From Solirubrobacter sp963792915 (lineage in GTDB: Bacteria > Actinomycetota > Thermoleophilia > Solirubrobacterales > Solirubrobacteraceae): 64,000 nucleotides of DNA. Position numbers and translations under genes: made by a program. Shown here piece by piece: positions 8,219 to 15,907 of the stretch; the stretch's first letter is position 1, and each line of letters begins with the position of its first letter. The stretch spans positions 1,488,001-1,552,000 of the forward strand of contig CAWBYD010000003.1 in NCBI GenBank assembly GCA_963792915.1, given 5' to 3'. A model generated the notes under the pieces. It saw nothing but the letters and a program-made list of their open reading frames with translations, did no database searches and was not told where the DNA came from.

Positions 8219-9267
8219 CCCGCCACTCCCACGGCGCTCTCCGCGGACGCCGGCTCATCGGCCGGCACGGGCAGCCGCAGCTCCTCCGGCACATCGACGC
8301 CGTACAGCTTGGCGCCGTTGAGGCCGAGGATCTTCTTCTTGCCCTCGACGCCCAGGCGCGGGTAGTCGGCGAGCTCGGAGTCGTCAGGCATCTCCCAGTC
8401 GACGAAGCCCTCGATCTGCCACTTCGGCTCCCAGATCGCGTAGTCCGAGCCGAACAGCATCTTGTCCTCGCCGACCCAGAACAGCAGCTCGCCCATGACC
8501 TTCGCGAAGAACTTGGGACGGGCGTGCATCAGGCCGCCGATGACCACCGAGAGCCCGGCGTAGACGTTGGGCTCCTGCGTCGCCATGAAGCAGAAGTCCT
8601 CGATCCGCGGCAACCCGACGTGCTCGACGATGAAGTTGAGCTTGCCGTTGTAGTCGGTCGCGACGTGATCGATGTCCGAGACGTCGAACGCGTCCTTGTC
8701 CAGCGGCCAGATCGTCGGGCCCTTGTGGACGTGGATGTTCTTGATCCCGAGCTCGACGCACTTGTCGAGGAACGGGACCGCGGCGGGATCGGTCAGCTTC
8801 CAGCCGCGCGAGCCCGCGTTCCACTCGGCCGTGTAGAGCTTGACGCCCTGGATGCCGTACTTGGCGTGATCGAGCTCGAGCTGGTGCAGGCCGGCGTCGC
8901 CGTCACGCGGGTCCCAGCGGCCGTTGACGATCAGCTTGCCGGGGAAGCGCTCCAGCATCGCGCCGTTCTGCTCGATGTCGTTGAAGCCGTTCGTATACCA
9001 CTCCCGCAGATACGTCGACTGGAAGACGGCCTTGTCGACATGGCCGTTGGTGAAGACGTCCTTCTCGAAGTCCTCCACCGAGTACTTCTGGAAGTGCTCG
9101 ATGCTCCAGTGCGTCTCCGGCGGCCCGAGGCCCTGGTAGGCGTGGAAGCACTCGATCCAGCCCTTGGCGTACTGCTCGGCGCCCTTGACCCAGTTCTCCG
9201 GGCTCGCGTCCCAGAAGTGGAGATGGCTGTCGAAGATGAAGTACTTCTCGCCGTCCTTCTCGTACAT
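8215..9267 (-). CDS. Amidohydrolase_2 family metal-dependent hydrolase
   Basis: A 350-residue TIM-barrel hydrolase of the amidohydrolase-2 type. It has the N-terminal metal motif FDSHLHFWD, an internal NIHVHKGP, EHVGLPRIEDF and the late GSDYAIWEPKW motif (catalytic Asp). Such proteins occur within actinobacterial propane/THF monooxygenase (group 5/6 SDIMO) clusters, but their reaction there is not established as far as I know; ACMSD-like decarboxylation or hydrolysis of a downstream intermediate is possible. ATG 9267 has an excellent upstream GGAGG. It lies 9 bp after prmD, so it belongs to the same transcript. Confidence 0.9.
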   Translation of the reverse strand: MYEKDGEKYFIFDSHLHFWDASPENWVKGAEQYAKGWIECFHAYQGLGPPETHWSIEHFQKYSVEDFEKDVFTNGHVDKAVFQSTYLREWYTNGFNDIEQNGAMLERFPGKLIVNGRWDPRDGDAGLHQLELDHAKYGIQGVKLYTAEWNAGSRGWKLTDPAAVPFLDKCVELGIKNIHVHKGPTIWPLDKDAFDVSDIDHVATDYNGKLNFIVEHVGLPRIEDFCFMATQEPNVYAGLSVVIGGLMHARPKFFAKVMGELLFWVGEDKMLFGSDYAIWEPKWQIEGFVDWEMPDDSELADYPRLGVEGKKKILGLNGAKLYGVDVPEELRLPVPADEPASAESAVGVAG

Positions 9268-9276
9268 GCAGACCTC

Positions 9277-9621
9277 CTACTCGACGGGCTGGAGGTCGAA
9301 GTCGATGTACTCGGCCGCGTCCTCCGGGTTGGCGAACAGCAACACGCGATCGTCGAGCACGACCATACGCCCGTAGTGGGTGCTCATGATCTCCTCGAAG
9401 TCGTCGTTGCCGAAGTCATCCCAGCCCAGCGCCTCCGCGATCTCCTCGTAGTCGAAGTCGACCTTGTTGATGCCGTCGACGCGGATCATCGACGGCAGCT
9501 CCGTGACGATCACGTTGTCCTTGCCGCGCATCACCTCGGCCACGACGTAGCCGACCTGGTTGTTCATCAGCGTCACGCCCGCCTTGTTGGAGGACGTGGG
9601 GTCAGAGTGGAACGCGCTCAT
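9277..9621 (-). CDS. prmD: Diiron monooxygenase coupling (effector) protein
   Basis: A 114-residue MmoB/DmpM-family regulatory protein. It has the family core VGYVVAEVMRGKDNVIVTELPSMIRVDGINKVDFDYEEIAEALG (read in parts), which docks on the hydroxylase and tunes substrate and oxygen access. The C-terminal half, with IMSTHYGRMVVLDDRVLLF, is longer than the minimal family and resembles propane monooxygenase coupling proteins. ATG 9621 overlaps the prmC stop by 4 bp. Position and type fit PrmD/MimD/ThmD. Confidence 0.93.
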   Translation of the reverse strand: MSAFHSDPTSSNKAGVTLMNNQVGYVVAEVMRGKDNVIVTELPSMIRVDGINKVDFDYEEIAEALGWDDFGNDDFEEIMSTHYGRMVVLDDRVLLFANPEDAAEYIDFDLQPVE

Positions 9622-10718
9622 GCCGCGACCTCCTTCGGGGCCTCGATGCCGATGTCGCCCAGCAGGCTCCCGAACAGCTCTTGCGAGTGGTCTGCGGAGT
9701 CCTCGAAGCGGACGACCTTCTCCAGCAGCTGCGACCAGATCGGCTGCAGGGTGCGGCCGGCCGCGACGGCCTGCGGCGTGTAGGTCGCCAGCCAGCCCTC
9801 CATGATCTCCTTGTTGGCGGCGCCGTGCTCGGGGTCGTCGGCGAGCATGCGGAACAGCGCGCGGGCGCCCTTGCGCTCGCGGGCGGCGTCGGACTCGCCG
9901 GCGCCCATGATCGTCGGGGTCACGAAGTCGCCCTGCGGGGCGGCGGCGTGCATCACGAAGCCCGAGCGGAACAGCTCGCCGACGAGCGGCTCGAAGACGA
10001 CCGTGGTCGCGAACAGCGCCTCGGCCCAGTCACGGATGCCGGTGAGGGTCTCGACCAGCTCGCGGGTGGGCTGCCAGATCGGGTCGCTCTGCCAGGTCGC
10101 CTTGTGGATGGAACCGTCGAAGCCCTCGATCTCCTCCGACAGCGCGAGGTTGTAGAGGATCAGGTCCTGCGCGAAGCGGAGCTTGTGCAGCGCGCCCACC
10201 GCCATCGCGTTGTTGATCATGTTCGTCGGCGCGTCGCGCTGGGCGGGCGTGTAGACGTGCATCCCGAGGCCGTGCTCGGCGTGCGCCCACGCGAACACGT
10301 GGCGCTCGAGGATCTTCACCCACGCCGGGTTCATGGCAGCGAACACGTGGCCCGTGCGGCCGTGCTCGATGTTCTGGGAGATCTGGCGGACGACGTTCGC
10401 GTTGTTGCGATAGATCGTCTGCTCCCACTCCTCGTTGGGATCGAGGAACTCGTGCCAGTTGGACGACTTCAGCGCCGTCCACTCCTGTGGATAGCCGGCG
10501 TCGCCGTTGGCGAACGAGTAGACCCAGCCCTGCGTCAGGTGGCGGGCAGGGTCGGGCTGCACGTCGACGGTGACGTCCTCGTAGACCGTCGCACGGCGCT
10601 TGCGCGGCGTGAAGTAGTTGTAGCTGCGGCTCTGCCAGGACGGGAACTCCTGCGCTCCCGCCTCGGCATCCGTGAACACAGGCTTGGGGACGCTGCGTTC
10701 CTTGACCTCAGTGGCCAT
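9618..10718 (-). CDS. prmC: Diiron monooxygenase hydroxylase small (beta) subunit
   Basis: A 366-residue non-catalytic ferritin-like beta subunit of the soluble diiron monooxygenase hydroxylase (family marker regions QEFPSWQSRSYNYFTPRKRRATVYEDV, RQISQNIEHGRTG and MNPAWVKILERHVFAWAHAEHGLG, read in parts). It pairs with PrmA to form the hydroxylase. ATG 10718 is chosen because GAGGAG lies 4 nt upstream. A GTG at 10730, overlapping the prmB stop as GTGA, would add four residues. The stop overlaps prmD. Gene order (alpha, reductase, beta, coupling) matches group 5 SDIMOs (propane and tetrahydrofuran monooxygenases). Confidence 0.93.
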   Translation of the reverse strand: MATEVKERSVPKPVFTDAEAGAQEFPSWQSRSYNYFTPRKRRATVYEDVTVDVQPDPARHLTQGWVYSFANGDAGYPQEWTALKSSNWHEFLDPNEEWEQTIYRNNANVVRQISQNIEHGRTGHVFAAMNPAWVKILERHVFAWAHAEHGLGMHVYTPAQRDAPTNMINNAMAVGALHKLRFAQDLILYNLALSEEIEGFDGSIHKATWQSDPIWQPTRELVETLTGIRDWAEALFATTVVFEPLVGELFRSGFVMHAAAPQGDFVTPTIMGAGESDAARERKGARALFRMLADDPEHGAANKEIMEGWLATYTPQAVAAGRTLQPIWSQLLEKVVRFEDSADHSQELFGSLLGDIGIEAPKEVAA

Positions 10719-10726
10719 AGGGCTCC

Positions 10727-11734
10727 TCACTCGTCCGCGGTGGTCGTGAACTTGTCGTAATAGATGTGGGCCTCGGGGACGCCCTTGGCCTCCAGCAGCG
10801 AGATCGCCGCCTCCACCATCGGCGGCGGACCGCAGACGTAGGCGTCGACCTCGGTGATGTCGTCTTCCAGCCGGTCGACCACGTCGGTGATCAGTCCGGT
10901 CTCGCCGTTCCAGCCGTTGCTGTCCTCCGAGAGGGCGGCGACGAAGTTGCCGGGAAGGGCGTCCAGCTCGGAGAGATGGAAGAGGTCGGCTTCCGTGCGG
11001 GCGCCGTAGTAGTAGGTCGCCTCGCGCGCAGAGCTCGTGTCCTGCAGAGCGCGCAACAGCGCGAGGATCGGGGCCATCCCGGCACCGCCGCCGATGAACA
11101 GCAGCCGGCGCGGCGAGCTCGGGCGGAGCGTGAAGACCCCGTAGGGCCCGGTCACCGCCAGCTCGTCACCGGGCTTGATCTTCCCCTCCGACAGCAGTCC
11201 GGAGAAGCGCCCGCCGGGATACATCTTGATCATGAACTCGAGCGCGTCGGGCTCGATGTTGGCCATCGAGAACGAGCGGTGCTCTTCGTCGTGGCCGGGA
11301 ATCGAGATGTCGACGTACTGCCCGGGCTTGAACTCGAGCGGCTCCCCCGGCACCAGCCGGAGCAGCATGATGTCCGACGTGAGGGGCTTGACGACCTCGA
11401 CGGTCGTCTTGATCGTCCGCGGCGGCGTGCCGCCGTGGATGATCTCCTCGTCGTAGTTGATCAGCTCGATCTCGAGGTCGGAGTAGGGATGGGCGCGGCA
11501 CAGCAGCGTCCAGCCCTCGGCCTCTTCGAAGTCGGGCAGGGCGAACGTCGAGTAGCGGTCGAGGTCGACCTCACCGTCGAGGATGAAGGACTTGCATGCC
11601 GAGCACTGGCCCTCCTTGCAGCCGTGCATGAGCATGATGCCCTGGCGGAACGCGGCGTTGAGGACGGTCTCGTCCTCGTCGACCTCGATCTCGATCCCGA
11701 CGGGCTCGAAACGAACGGTGTGAGTCTTTCCCAT
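10727..11734 (-). CDS. prmB: Diiron monooxygenase NADH reductase
   Basis: A 335-residue electron-transfer component that passes electrons from NAD(P)H via FAD and a [2Fe-2S] centre to the hydroxylase. The N-terminal plant-type ferredoxin domain has C39, C44, C47 and C79. The FAD-binding region has RSFSMAN. The NAD domain has GGGAGMAPILALLRAL and the terminal CGPPPMVEAAISLLE followed by YYDKF. ATG 11734 has only a weak ribosome-binding site. A 13-bp hairpin lies 17 nt upstream, between prmA and prmB, and contains the only strong GGAGGAG. Confidence 0.95.
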   Translation of the reverse strand: MGKTHTVRFEPVGIEIEVDEDETVLNAAFRQGIMLMHGCKEGQCSACKSFILDGEVDLDRYSTFALPDFEEAEGWTLLCRAHPYSDLEIELINYDEEIIHGGTPPRTIKTTVEVVKPLTSDIMLLRLVPGEPLEFKPGQYVDISIPGHDEEHRSFSMANIEPDALEFMIKMYPGGRFSGLLSEGKIKPGDELAVTGPYGVFTLRPSSPRRLLFIGGGAGMAPILALLRALQDTSSAREATYYYGARTEADLFHLSELDALPGNFVAALSEDSNGWNGETGLITDVVDRLEDDITEVDAYVCGPPPMVEAAISLLEAKGVPEAHIYYDKFTTTADE

Positions 11735-11750
11735 TAGGCGCGCTCTGGGT

Positions 11751-11781
11751 GGAGGAGCCGGCGCGCGCCGCCGGCTCCTCC
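11751..11781 (-). promoter_or_regulatory. 13-bp perfect hairpin between prmA and prmB
   Basis: GGAGGAGCCGGCG and CGCCGGCTCCTCC pair perfectly around a 5-nt loop (arms 11751-11763 and 11769-11781). In the minus-strand transcript the 5' arm begins GGAGGAG. The hairpin starts 10 nt after the prmA stop and ends 16 nt before the prmB start. It could protect or terminate the prmA transcript, setting a higher dose of the hydroxylase alpha subunit than of the downstream genes. Confidence 0.7.
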
Positions 11782-11791
11782 AGTTGGTGGG

Positions 11792-13441
11792 TCAGGCGGC
11801 CGCCGCCGGGCGGCCCGCGGGCCCGCCACGCTTGTACGTGGCCATGTGCGTCTCGCGGTCGGAGGGCGACATCTCGTTCAGCGTCACGTTGGGGCTGTAG
11901 AGCGTGATGCCCTTGCACTCGTCGAGGGTCCACATCTTCTTGGGATCCAGGTCGAGGTGCGGCTGCGGGATCAGGGTGTGTCCGTCGTCGCGGATATAGC
12001 CCAGGTCGTGCATGATCTCGCCGAGATCCTTGCCGTGGTGCAGGGTCTCCCACTCGCGCGTGCCGGAGAGCTTGCCCATCGACGGGGTCGGCCGGCCCTC
12101 GTACTCCGGGCGGAACGCGACCTTGTCGGTCCAGTGGCAGGTCTCCGAGCAGTACGTGCGGACCTGTCCGTCGACCTCGTCCATGACCGTGTCCTCACGG
12201 ATCAGGCACGGCACCATGCACGTCCAGCAGCGGTGCGGGTACTCGTAGTTGGCCTCGGCCTCGAAGGCGATCGGCTTGTGGCCGTTCTTGACCGAGAGCT
12301 CGGAGTACTTCTCCCACCACTTGCCGTACTTGTCGTACCAGCCCGGGTACTTGAACTCGAACCACTCGAAGTCGTCGTCGTCCATCGCGTCGATCCGCCA
12401 GTAGTTGGCGAACCAGCCCGTCGCGAAGAACTGGGCGACCTCGTGGATGTAGCCCTTGTTGATGATCCGGTTCCAGGACTCCTCGACGAGATCGTGCGGG
12501 ATCGTCAGGCCGTACTTCTCCAGCGGGACCAGGTACGACCGGTAGTAGTCGTCGTAGATCCAGCGCCGCCAGGCCTCCGCGTAGGACTCGCGGTCCTTGC
12601 GGCGGTCCTTGGTGCCGTACTCGATGAACGTGCCGATGGCCGCGTCCACGACGGCGTGGTTGTTCCACCAGGCATAGCGCAGGTCGCGCTCGAGCAGCTG
12701 GCGGTTGCGCTCGTCGGCGAGCGCCATGAGGATGATCGAGTAGCCGTTGGAGATGTGGCGGCTCTCGTCGGACTGCACCGAGTGGAAGACCGTCGGCAGC
12801 AGGTAGTCGCCGTTGGCCGCGGCCTCGCCCGGCATCGCGACGAAGAGGACGTTCGTGAACGCCGTCTCGGCGACGATGGTCAGGTAGACGTTGGCGGCGG
12901 TGATCGCGTCACCGGTGATGAAGCCCTCGCCGAACTGGCGGCCGATGGTGCCGGCGTAGCAGTTCGCGAACCCCTTCTCGGTCAGGTCGAAGCCGGCCGG
13001 ATCGATGTAGTGGTTCATGTACAGCCGCTTGAGGTTCATCTGGATCGTCGAGTGGCGGACCTCGTCGATCATCTGGATGGCGAGCCCGTTGTGAACCTCG
13101 GGGTTCGGCACCGCGTTGATGGCCAGCGGCATGGCGCGCGCGGCGCTGATCTCCGGGAACGGGATGATGCTCAGGAAGAGCTTCTGCCACTCCATCCAGC
13201 GCTGCTGGACCTGGCGGAACATGTTGCCGCGGATGGCGCCGTCCATCGCACCGAACACGCGGTTGTCCTTCTCCTCCTCCATCGGGAAGTAGGAGCGCAG
13301 GACCTGCTTGAGCGGGTCCTTCTTGGGAGCCTTCTCGAACGTGTAGTCGGTCGGGTACTTGTCGACCGGCTGCACGAAGGTTGGATCCCAGGACAGCTCC
13401 TGGATCTTCTGATGGGCCTTCGTGATACTGGCTCGGCTCAA
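11792..13441 (-). CDS. prmA: Soluble diiron monooxygenase hydroxylase large (alpha) subunit
   Basis: The catalytic alpha subunit (549 residues) of a propane/THF-type (group 5) SDIMO, which inserts oxygen into an alkane, ether or phenol. All six diiron ligands are visible: E97, E127 and H130 (DEVRH), E192 (AETAF), E226 and H229 (DESRH). Their spacings (30, 65, 34) equal those of methane monooxygenase E114/E144/E209/E243. A Cys-rich segment, HRCWTCMVPC with YCSETCHW (about 405-435), is typical of the propane-type subfamily. The start is TTG 13441, preceded by AAGGAGG at good spacing. The gene begins 33 bp after the IclR stop, so it is probably cotranscribed with, or has a promoter inside, the regulator gene. 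The substrate is inferred only by family. Confidence 0.95.
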   Translation of the reverse strand: MSRASITKAHQKIQELSWDPTFVQPVDKYPTDYTFEKAPKKDPLKQVLRSYFPMEEEKDNRVFGAMDGAIRGNMFRQVQQRWMEWQKLFLSIIPFPEISAARAMPLAINAVPNPEVHNGLAIQMIDEVRHSTIQMNLKRLYMNHYIDPAGFDLTEKGFANCYAGTIGRQFGEGFITGDAITAANVYLTIVAETAFTNVLFVAMPGEAAANGDYLLPTVFHSVQSDESRHISNGYSIILMALADERNRQLLERDLRYAWWNNHAVVDAAIGTFIEYGTKDRRKDRESYAEAWRRWIYDDYYRSYLVPLEKYGLTIPHDLVEESWNRIINKGYIHEVAQFFATGWFANYWRIDAMDDDDFEWFEFKYPGWYDKYGKWWEKYSELSVKNGHKPIAFEAEANYEYPHRCWTCMVPCLIREDTVMDEVDGQVRTYCSETCHWTDKVAFRPEYEGRPTPSMGKLSGTREWETLHHGKDLGEIMHDLGYIRDDGHTLIPQPHLDLDPKKMWTLDECKGITLYSPNVTLNEMSPSDRETHMATYKRGGPAGRPAAAA

Positions 13442-13474
13442 GGCCTTGGACCTCCTTCGGGTGGCACGGCGTGC

Positions 13475-14275
13475 TTATCCGCCGAGCGACGCTAGGTGCG
13501 GCTCCGGACCGCGATCAAGAACTTCACGAACTTCTGCAGATATCTGGAATCGCGTCACGTCGAGGAGGGTCTCCTCGAGCGCGGCGCGCTCCTCGTCGAA
13601 GCAGCGGCGCGACATCGAGATCCCGACCGCGCCGAGAAAGCGCCGCCTGTGGTCGAGGATCGGCGCGGCCAAGCAGCAGAAGTCCTTGCCGAACTCCTCG
13701 CACTCGGCGGCGACGCCGCGCGTGCGGACCCGGCGCAGCTCGTCGTGCAGCGCCGCGGGTTCGGTGATGGTCTTCGGCGTGAAACGGCGCAACCCGCTCG
13801 CGACGTAGCGCTCCAGCGCCTCGCGGGGCTCGAGCGCGAGCACGACCTTGCCGAGGGCGAGCGCATGGGCGTTGTCCTCGATCTCGGGGCGCATCCCGGG
13901 GAGCTTGGGCATGCCCTGCATGCCGCGCTCGAGCACCACCCGCAGCTGACCGGCGCGGATGACCGCGAGGTAGGCGCGCTTGTGCGTGCGGGCCAGCAGG
14001 TCGTCGACCACGCCCGAGAGGTCGTGGCGGTCGGCCTGCTCGGCGACCGTCTCGCGGAACAGCGTCGTCAGGTGGTAGACGCTGCCCGGGCGGCGCTCCG
14101 CGACGCCCTCGTCGCACAGGCTGGCGAGCAGGTTGTAGGCGGTCGAGACGCTCTTGCCGAGCTTCGTCGCCACCTCGTCGGCACGGACGCCGTCGGGCTC
14201 GCGAGCGAGCAGCCAGATGACCTGCAGGGCCGCTCGGGCCGTGCTCAGCCCGCGATGCGTCCTAACTGTCTGCAC
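13475..14275 (-). CDS. IclR-family transcriptional regulator
   Basis: A 266-residue regulator with an N-terminal winged helix (RADEVATKLGKSVSTAYNLLASLCDEGVAERR, about residues 30-62) and a C-terminal IclR effector domain (about 80-255; DNAHALALGKVVLA, AAPILDHRRRFLGAVGIS). It sits immediately upstream of prmA on the same strand, so it probably controls the monooxygenase operon. GTG 14275 is preceded by AAGAGGAG at 8-nt spacing. A palindromic stretch at 14293-14319, just upstream of its start, could be its own operator. The effector is unknown; a pathway alcohol, ketone or acid is plausible. Confidence 0.9.
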   Translation of the reverse strand: MQTVRTHRGLSTARAALQVIWLLAREPDGVRADEVATKLGKSVSTAYNLLASLCDEGVAERRPGSVYHLTTLFRETVAEQADRHDLSGVVDDLLARTHKRAYLAVIRAGQLRVVLERGMQGMPKLPGMRPEIEDNAHALALGKVVLALEPREALERYVASGLRRFTPKTITEPAALHDELRRVRTRGVAAECEEFGKDFCCLAAPILDHRRRFLGAVGISMSRRCFDEERAALEETLLDVTRFQISAEVREVLDRGPEPHLASLGG

Positions 14276-14292
14276 TCCCGCGGTCTCCTCTT

Positions 14293-14319
14293 CCGTCGGG
14301 TCGACAACTTGCTCGACGG
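14293..14319 (-). promoter_or_regulatory. Candidate operator upstream of the IclR gene
   Basis: Nested inverted repeats lie 18-44 bp upstream of the IclR start: CCGTCG (14293-14298) with CGACGG (14314-14319), and GTCGA (14300-14304) with TCGAC (14313-14317). Position fits autoregulation or control of read-through into prmA. No experimental support. Confidence 0.4.
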
Positions 14320-14336
14320 AGTGTTCCGCGGGGGCG

Positions 14337-15848
14337 TTACATCAGCGCTGCACGGCGCAGCTCCCCGACGCGCGCGGCGCACAGTGGCCGTCGCGGGTCG
14401 CGGAACTCGAGCCTGGACAGCAGCCGCTTCCAGGCCTGGAGGTCCTCCTCGCCGGTCGGCGTGTGGACCCAGGCCCACAGCGCGTCCGGGTCCTCGGACG
14501 TCACCACCGCCTGGCGCAGCCACGCGTCCAGGTGCACGCGCGCGCGGACCACGCCCGGCGCCTCGGAGCCCGGCAGCAGCGGGCCATCGTAGGCCTCGGC
14601 GGCGGCGCGCACCTTGCCGGCGTTCAGGAGCCCCTCGACGCGCCGGACGTCCGACTCGACGTCGCACGTGAGGCGGTACACGTCGGTGTCGATCCACGGG
14701 CCGATCAGCTTGCGCAGCCGCGAGACCTCGACGCGCACGCTGCTCACGCTGCCGCCGTCGCCGTGCAGCTCGGCGCACAGCGCCTCGGCGGAGAGCCCGT
14801 GCGGAGCGGCGCACAGCACGGCGAGGATCTCGGCCAGGCGCGGCCGCAACTCGGTCCGGCGACCGCCGACGGTGAGCGTCGCGCGGTCGTGCCCGAGGAA
14901 GCCGAGCTTGACGAGCGGGCGGGCGCCGGCGCTCGTGCGGGCCTCGACGGCGCGGACCACGAACGCCTCGAGCGCCTGGCTCACCGGCTCGGCCACGGCG
15001 GCGCCCCCGCTGGGCAGCACGAGCGCGCCGCCGCCGGGCGGGATCGCGAGCCGGTCGGCGACGCCCCAGCCGGGCGGCAGGCCGGTGATCGCGCGGCCTG
15101 AGGGCGTGACGAGCGCGGCGTGGCCGGGCGTCACGCGATCGCCGTAGCGGGCGTGCAGGCGCGCGTCGCGCTCCTGCAGGACGAGCCGCAGGCTGGCCTC
15201 GACCGCCGCGGCGGTGGCGGTGGCGACCGCGAGCGAGTGCGGGTGCACGGTGCTGAGGTCGCCCGTCAGGTCGATCACGCCGAGCAGCTCGCCGCTGTCG
15301 GGATCGTGGATCGGGGCGGCGGAGCACGTCCAGCGCTGGACGGGGTCGCTGAAGTGCTCGGGGCCGAAGACCTGCACGGCGTGGTTGGCGGCCAGCGCGG
15401 TCCCGATCGCGTTCGTGCCGGCGCCCGGCTCGCTCCACAGCGTGCCCTCGGCGAAGTTCATCTCCTGGGCGGCGCGCAGGCGCACGCCGGCGCTGCCCTC
15501 GATGCTCATCAGCAGGCCGGTCGCATCGCTGACGACGATCAGATAGCCCGCCTCGTCCGCGATCGCCGACAGGCAGTCGTGGATCAGCGGCGCGGCCTCG
15601 CCGAGCGGGTGCTCCTCGTAGCGCTCGTGCGTCTCGCCCTCGTCGGCGATCACCGGCGCCAGCCGCGCGCCGGTGGGGTCCACGCCGGCCGCCGAGGAGC
15701 GCCGCCACGAGTCAGCGATCGGCTCGCGGACCAGCGCCGGGTCCTCGTCGTCGTCGGCGACGAAGCGCTCCCAGGCGAAACGCAGCTCCTGCGCCCGCAG
15801 CAGCGGCGAGGTCCCCGCGTCAAGCGCGAGCCAGGAATTCGGACTCAC
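14337..15848 (-). CDS. GAF-domain regulator with winged-helix (OmpR/SARP-like) C-terminus
   Basis: A regulator of about 503 residues. The N-terminal half looks like the sensor part of AcoR/MimR-type activators: an IADSWRRSSAAGVDP helix, then a GAF domain (GYLIVVSDATGLLMSIEGSAG, EMNFAEGTLWSEPGAGTNAIGTALAA, APIHDPDSGELLGVIDLTG). The sigma-54 AAA domain is absent. Instead residues about 345-480 form a winged helix (LRPRLAEILAVLCAAPHGLS, VRVEVSRLRKLIG) followed by a BTAD-like stretch. It is divergent to the aldehyde dehydrogenase and heads the monooxygenase strand, so it may activate both. The start is GTG 15848, without a ribosome-binding site and possibly leaderless; TTG 15884 is an alternative. 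Confidence 0.87.
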   Translation of the reverse strand: MSPNSWLALDAGTSPLLRAQELRFAWERFVADDDEDPALVREPIADSWRRSSAAGVDPTGARLAPVIADEGETHERYEEHPLGEAAPLIHDCLSAIADEAGYLIVVSDATGLLMSIEGSAGVRLRAAQEMNFAEGTLWSEPGAGTNAIGTALAANHAVQVFGPEHFSDPVQRWTCSAAPIHDPDSGELLGVIDLTGDLSTVHPHSLAVATATAAAVEASLRLVLQERDARLHARYGDRVTPGHAALVTPSGRAITGLPPGWGVADRLAIPPGGGALVLPSGGAAVAEPVSQALEAFVVRAVEARTSAGARPLVKLGFLGHDRATLTVGGRRTELRPRLAEILAVLCAAPHGLSAEALCAELHGDGGSVSSVRVEVSRLRKLIGPWIDTDVYRLTCDVESDVRRVEGLLNAGKVRAAAEAYDGPLLPGSEAPGVVRARVHLDAWLRQAVVTSEDPDALWAWVHTPTGEEDLQAWKRLLSRLEFRDPRRPLCAARVGELRRAALM

Positions 15849-15852
15849 GTGA

Positions 15853-15872
15853 CCAACGGTACAAGGGGTTGG
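15853..15872. promoter_or_regulatory. Inverted repeat in the GAF-regulator/aldehyde dehydrogenase divergent region
   Basis: CCAAC (15853-15857) and GTTGG (15868-15872) flank 10 bp in the 59-bp space between divergent starts at 15848 and 15908. It is a plausible operator for the GAF regulator. The arms are short. Confidence 0.35.
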
Positions 15873-15894
15873 ACGGCGGAGCAATGCGGGCGCG

Positions 15895-15900
15895 TACAGT
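15895..15900 (+). promoter_or_regulatory. Candidate -10 element for a leaderless aldehyde dehydrogenase transcript
   Basis: TACAGT ends exactly 7 bp before the ATG at 15908, which would place the transcription start at the start codon. No convincing -35 is seen at 17 bp (TTGGAC lies 20 bp upstream), which fits an activator-dependent promoter. Confidence 0.4.
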
Positions 15901-15907
15901 CGGGGGG

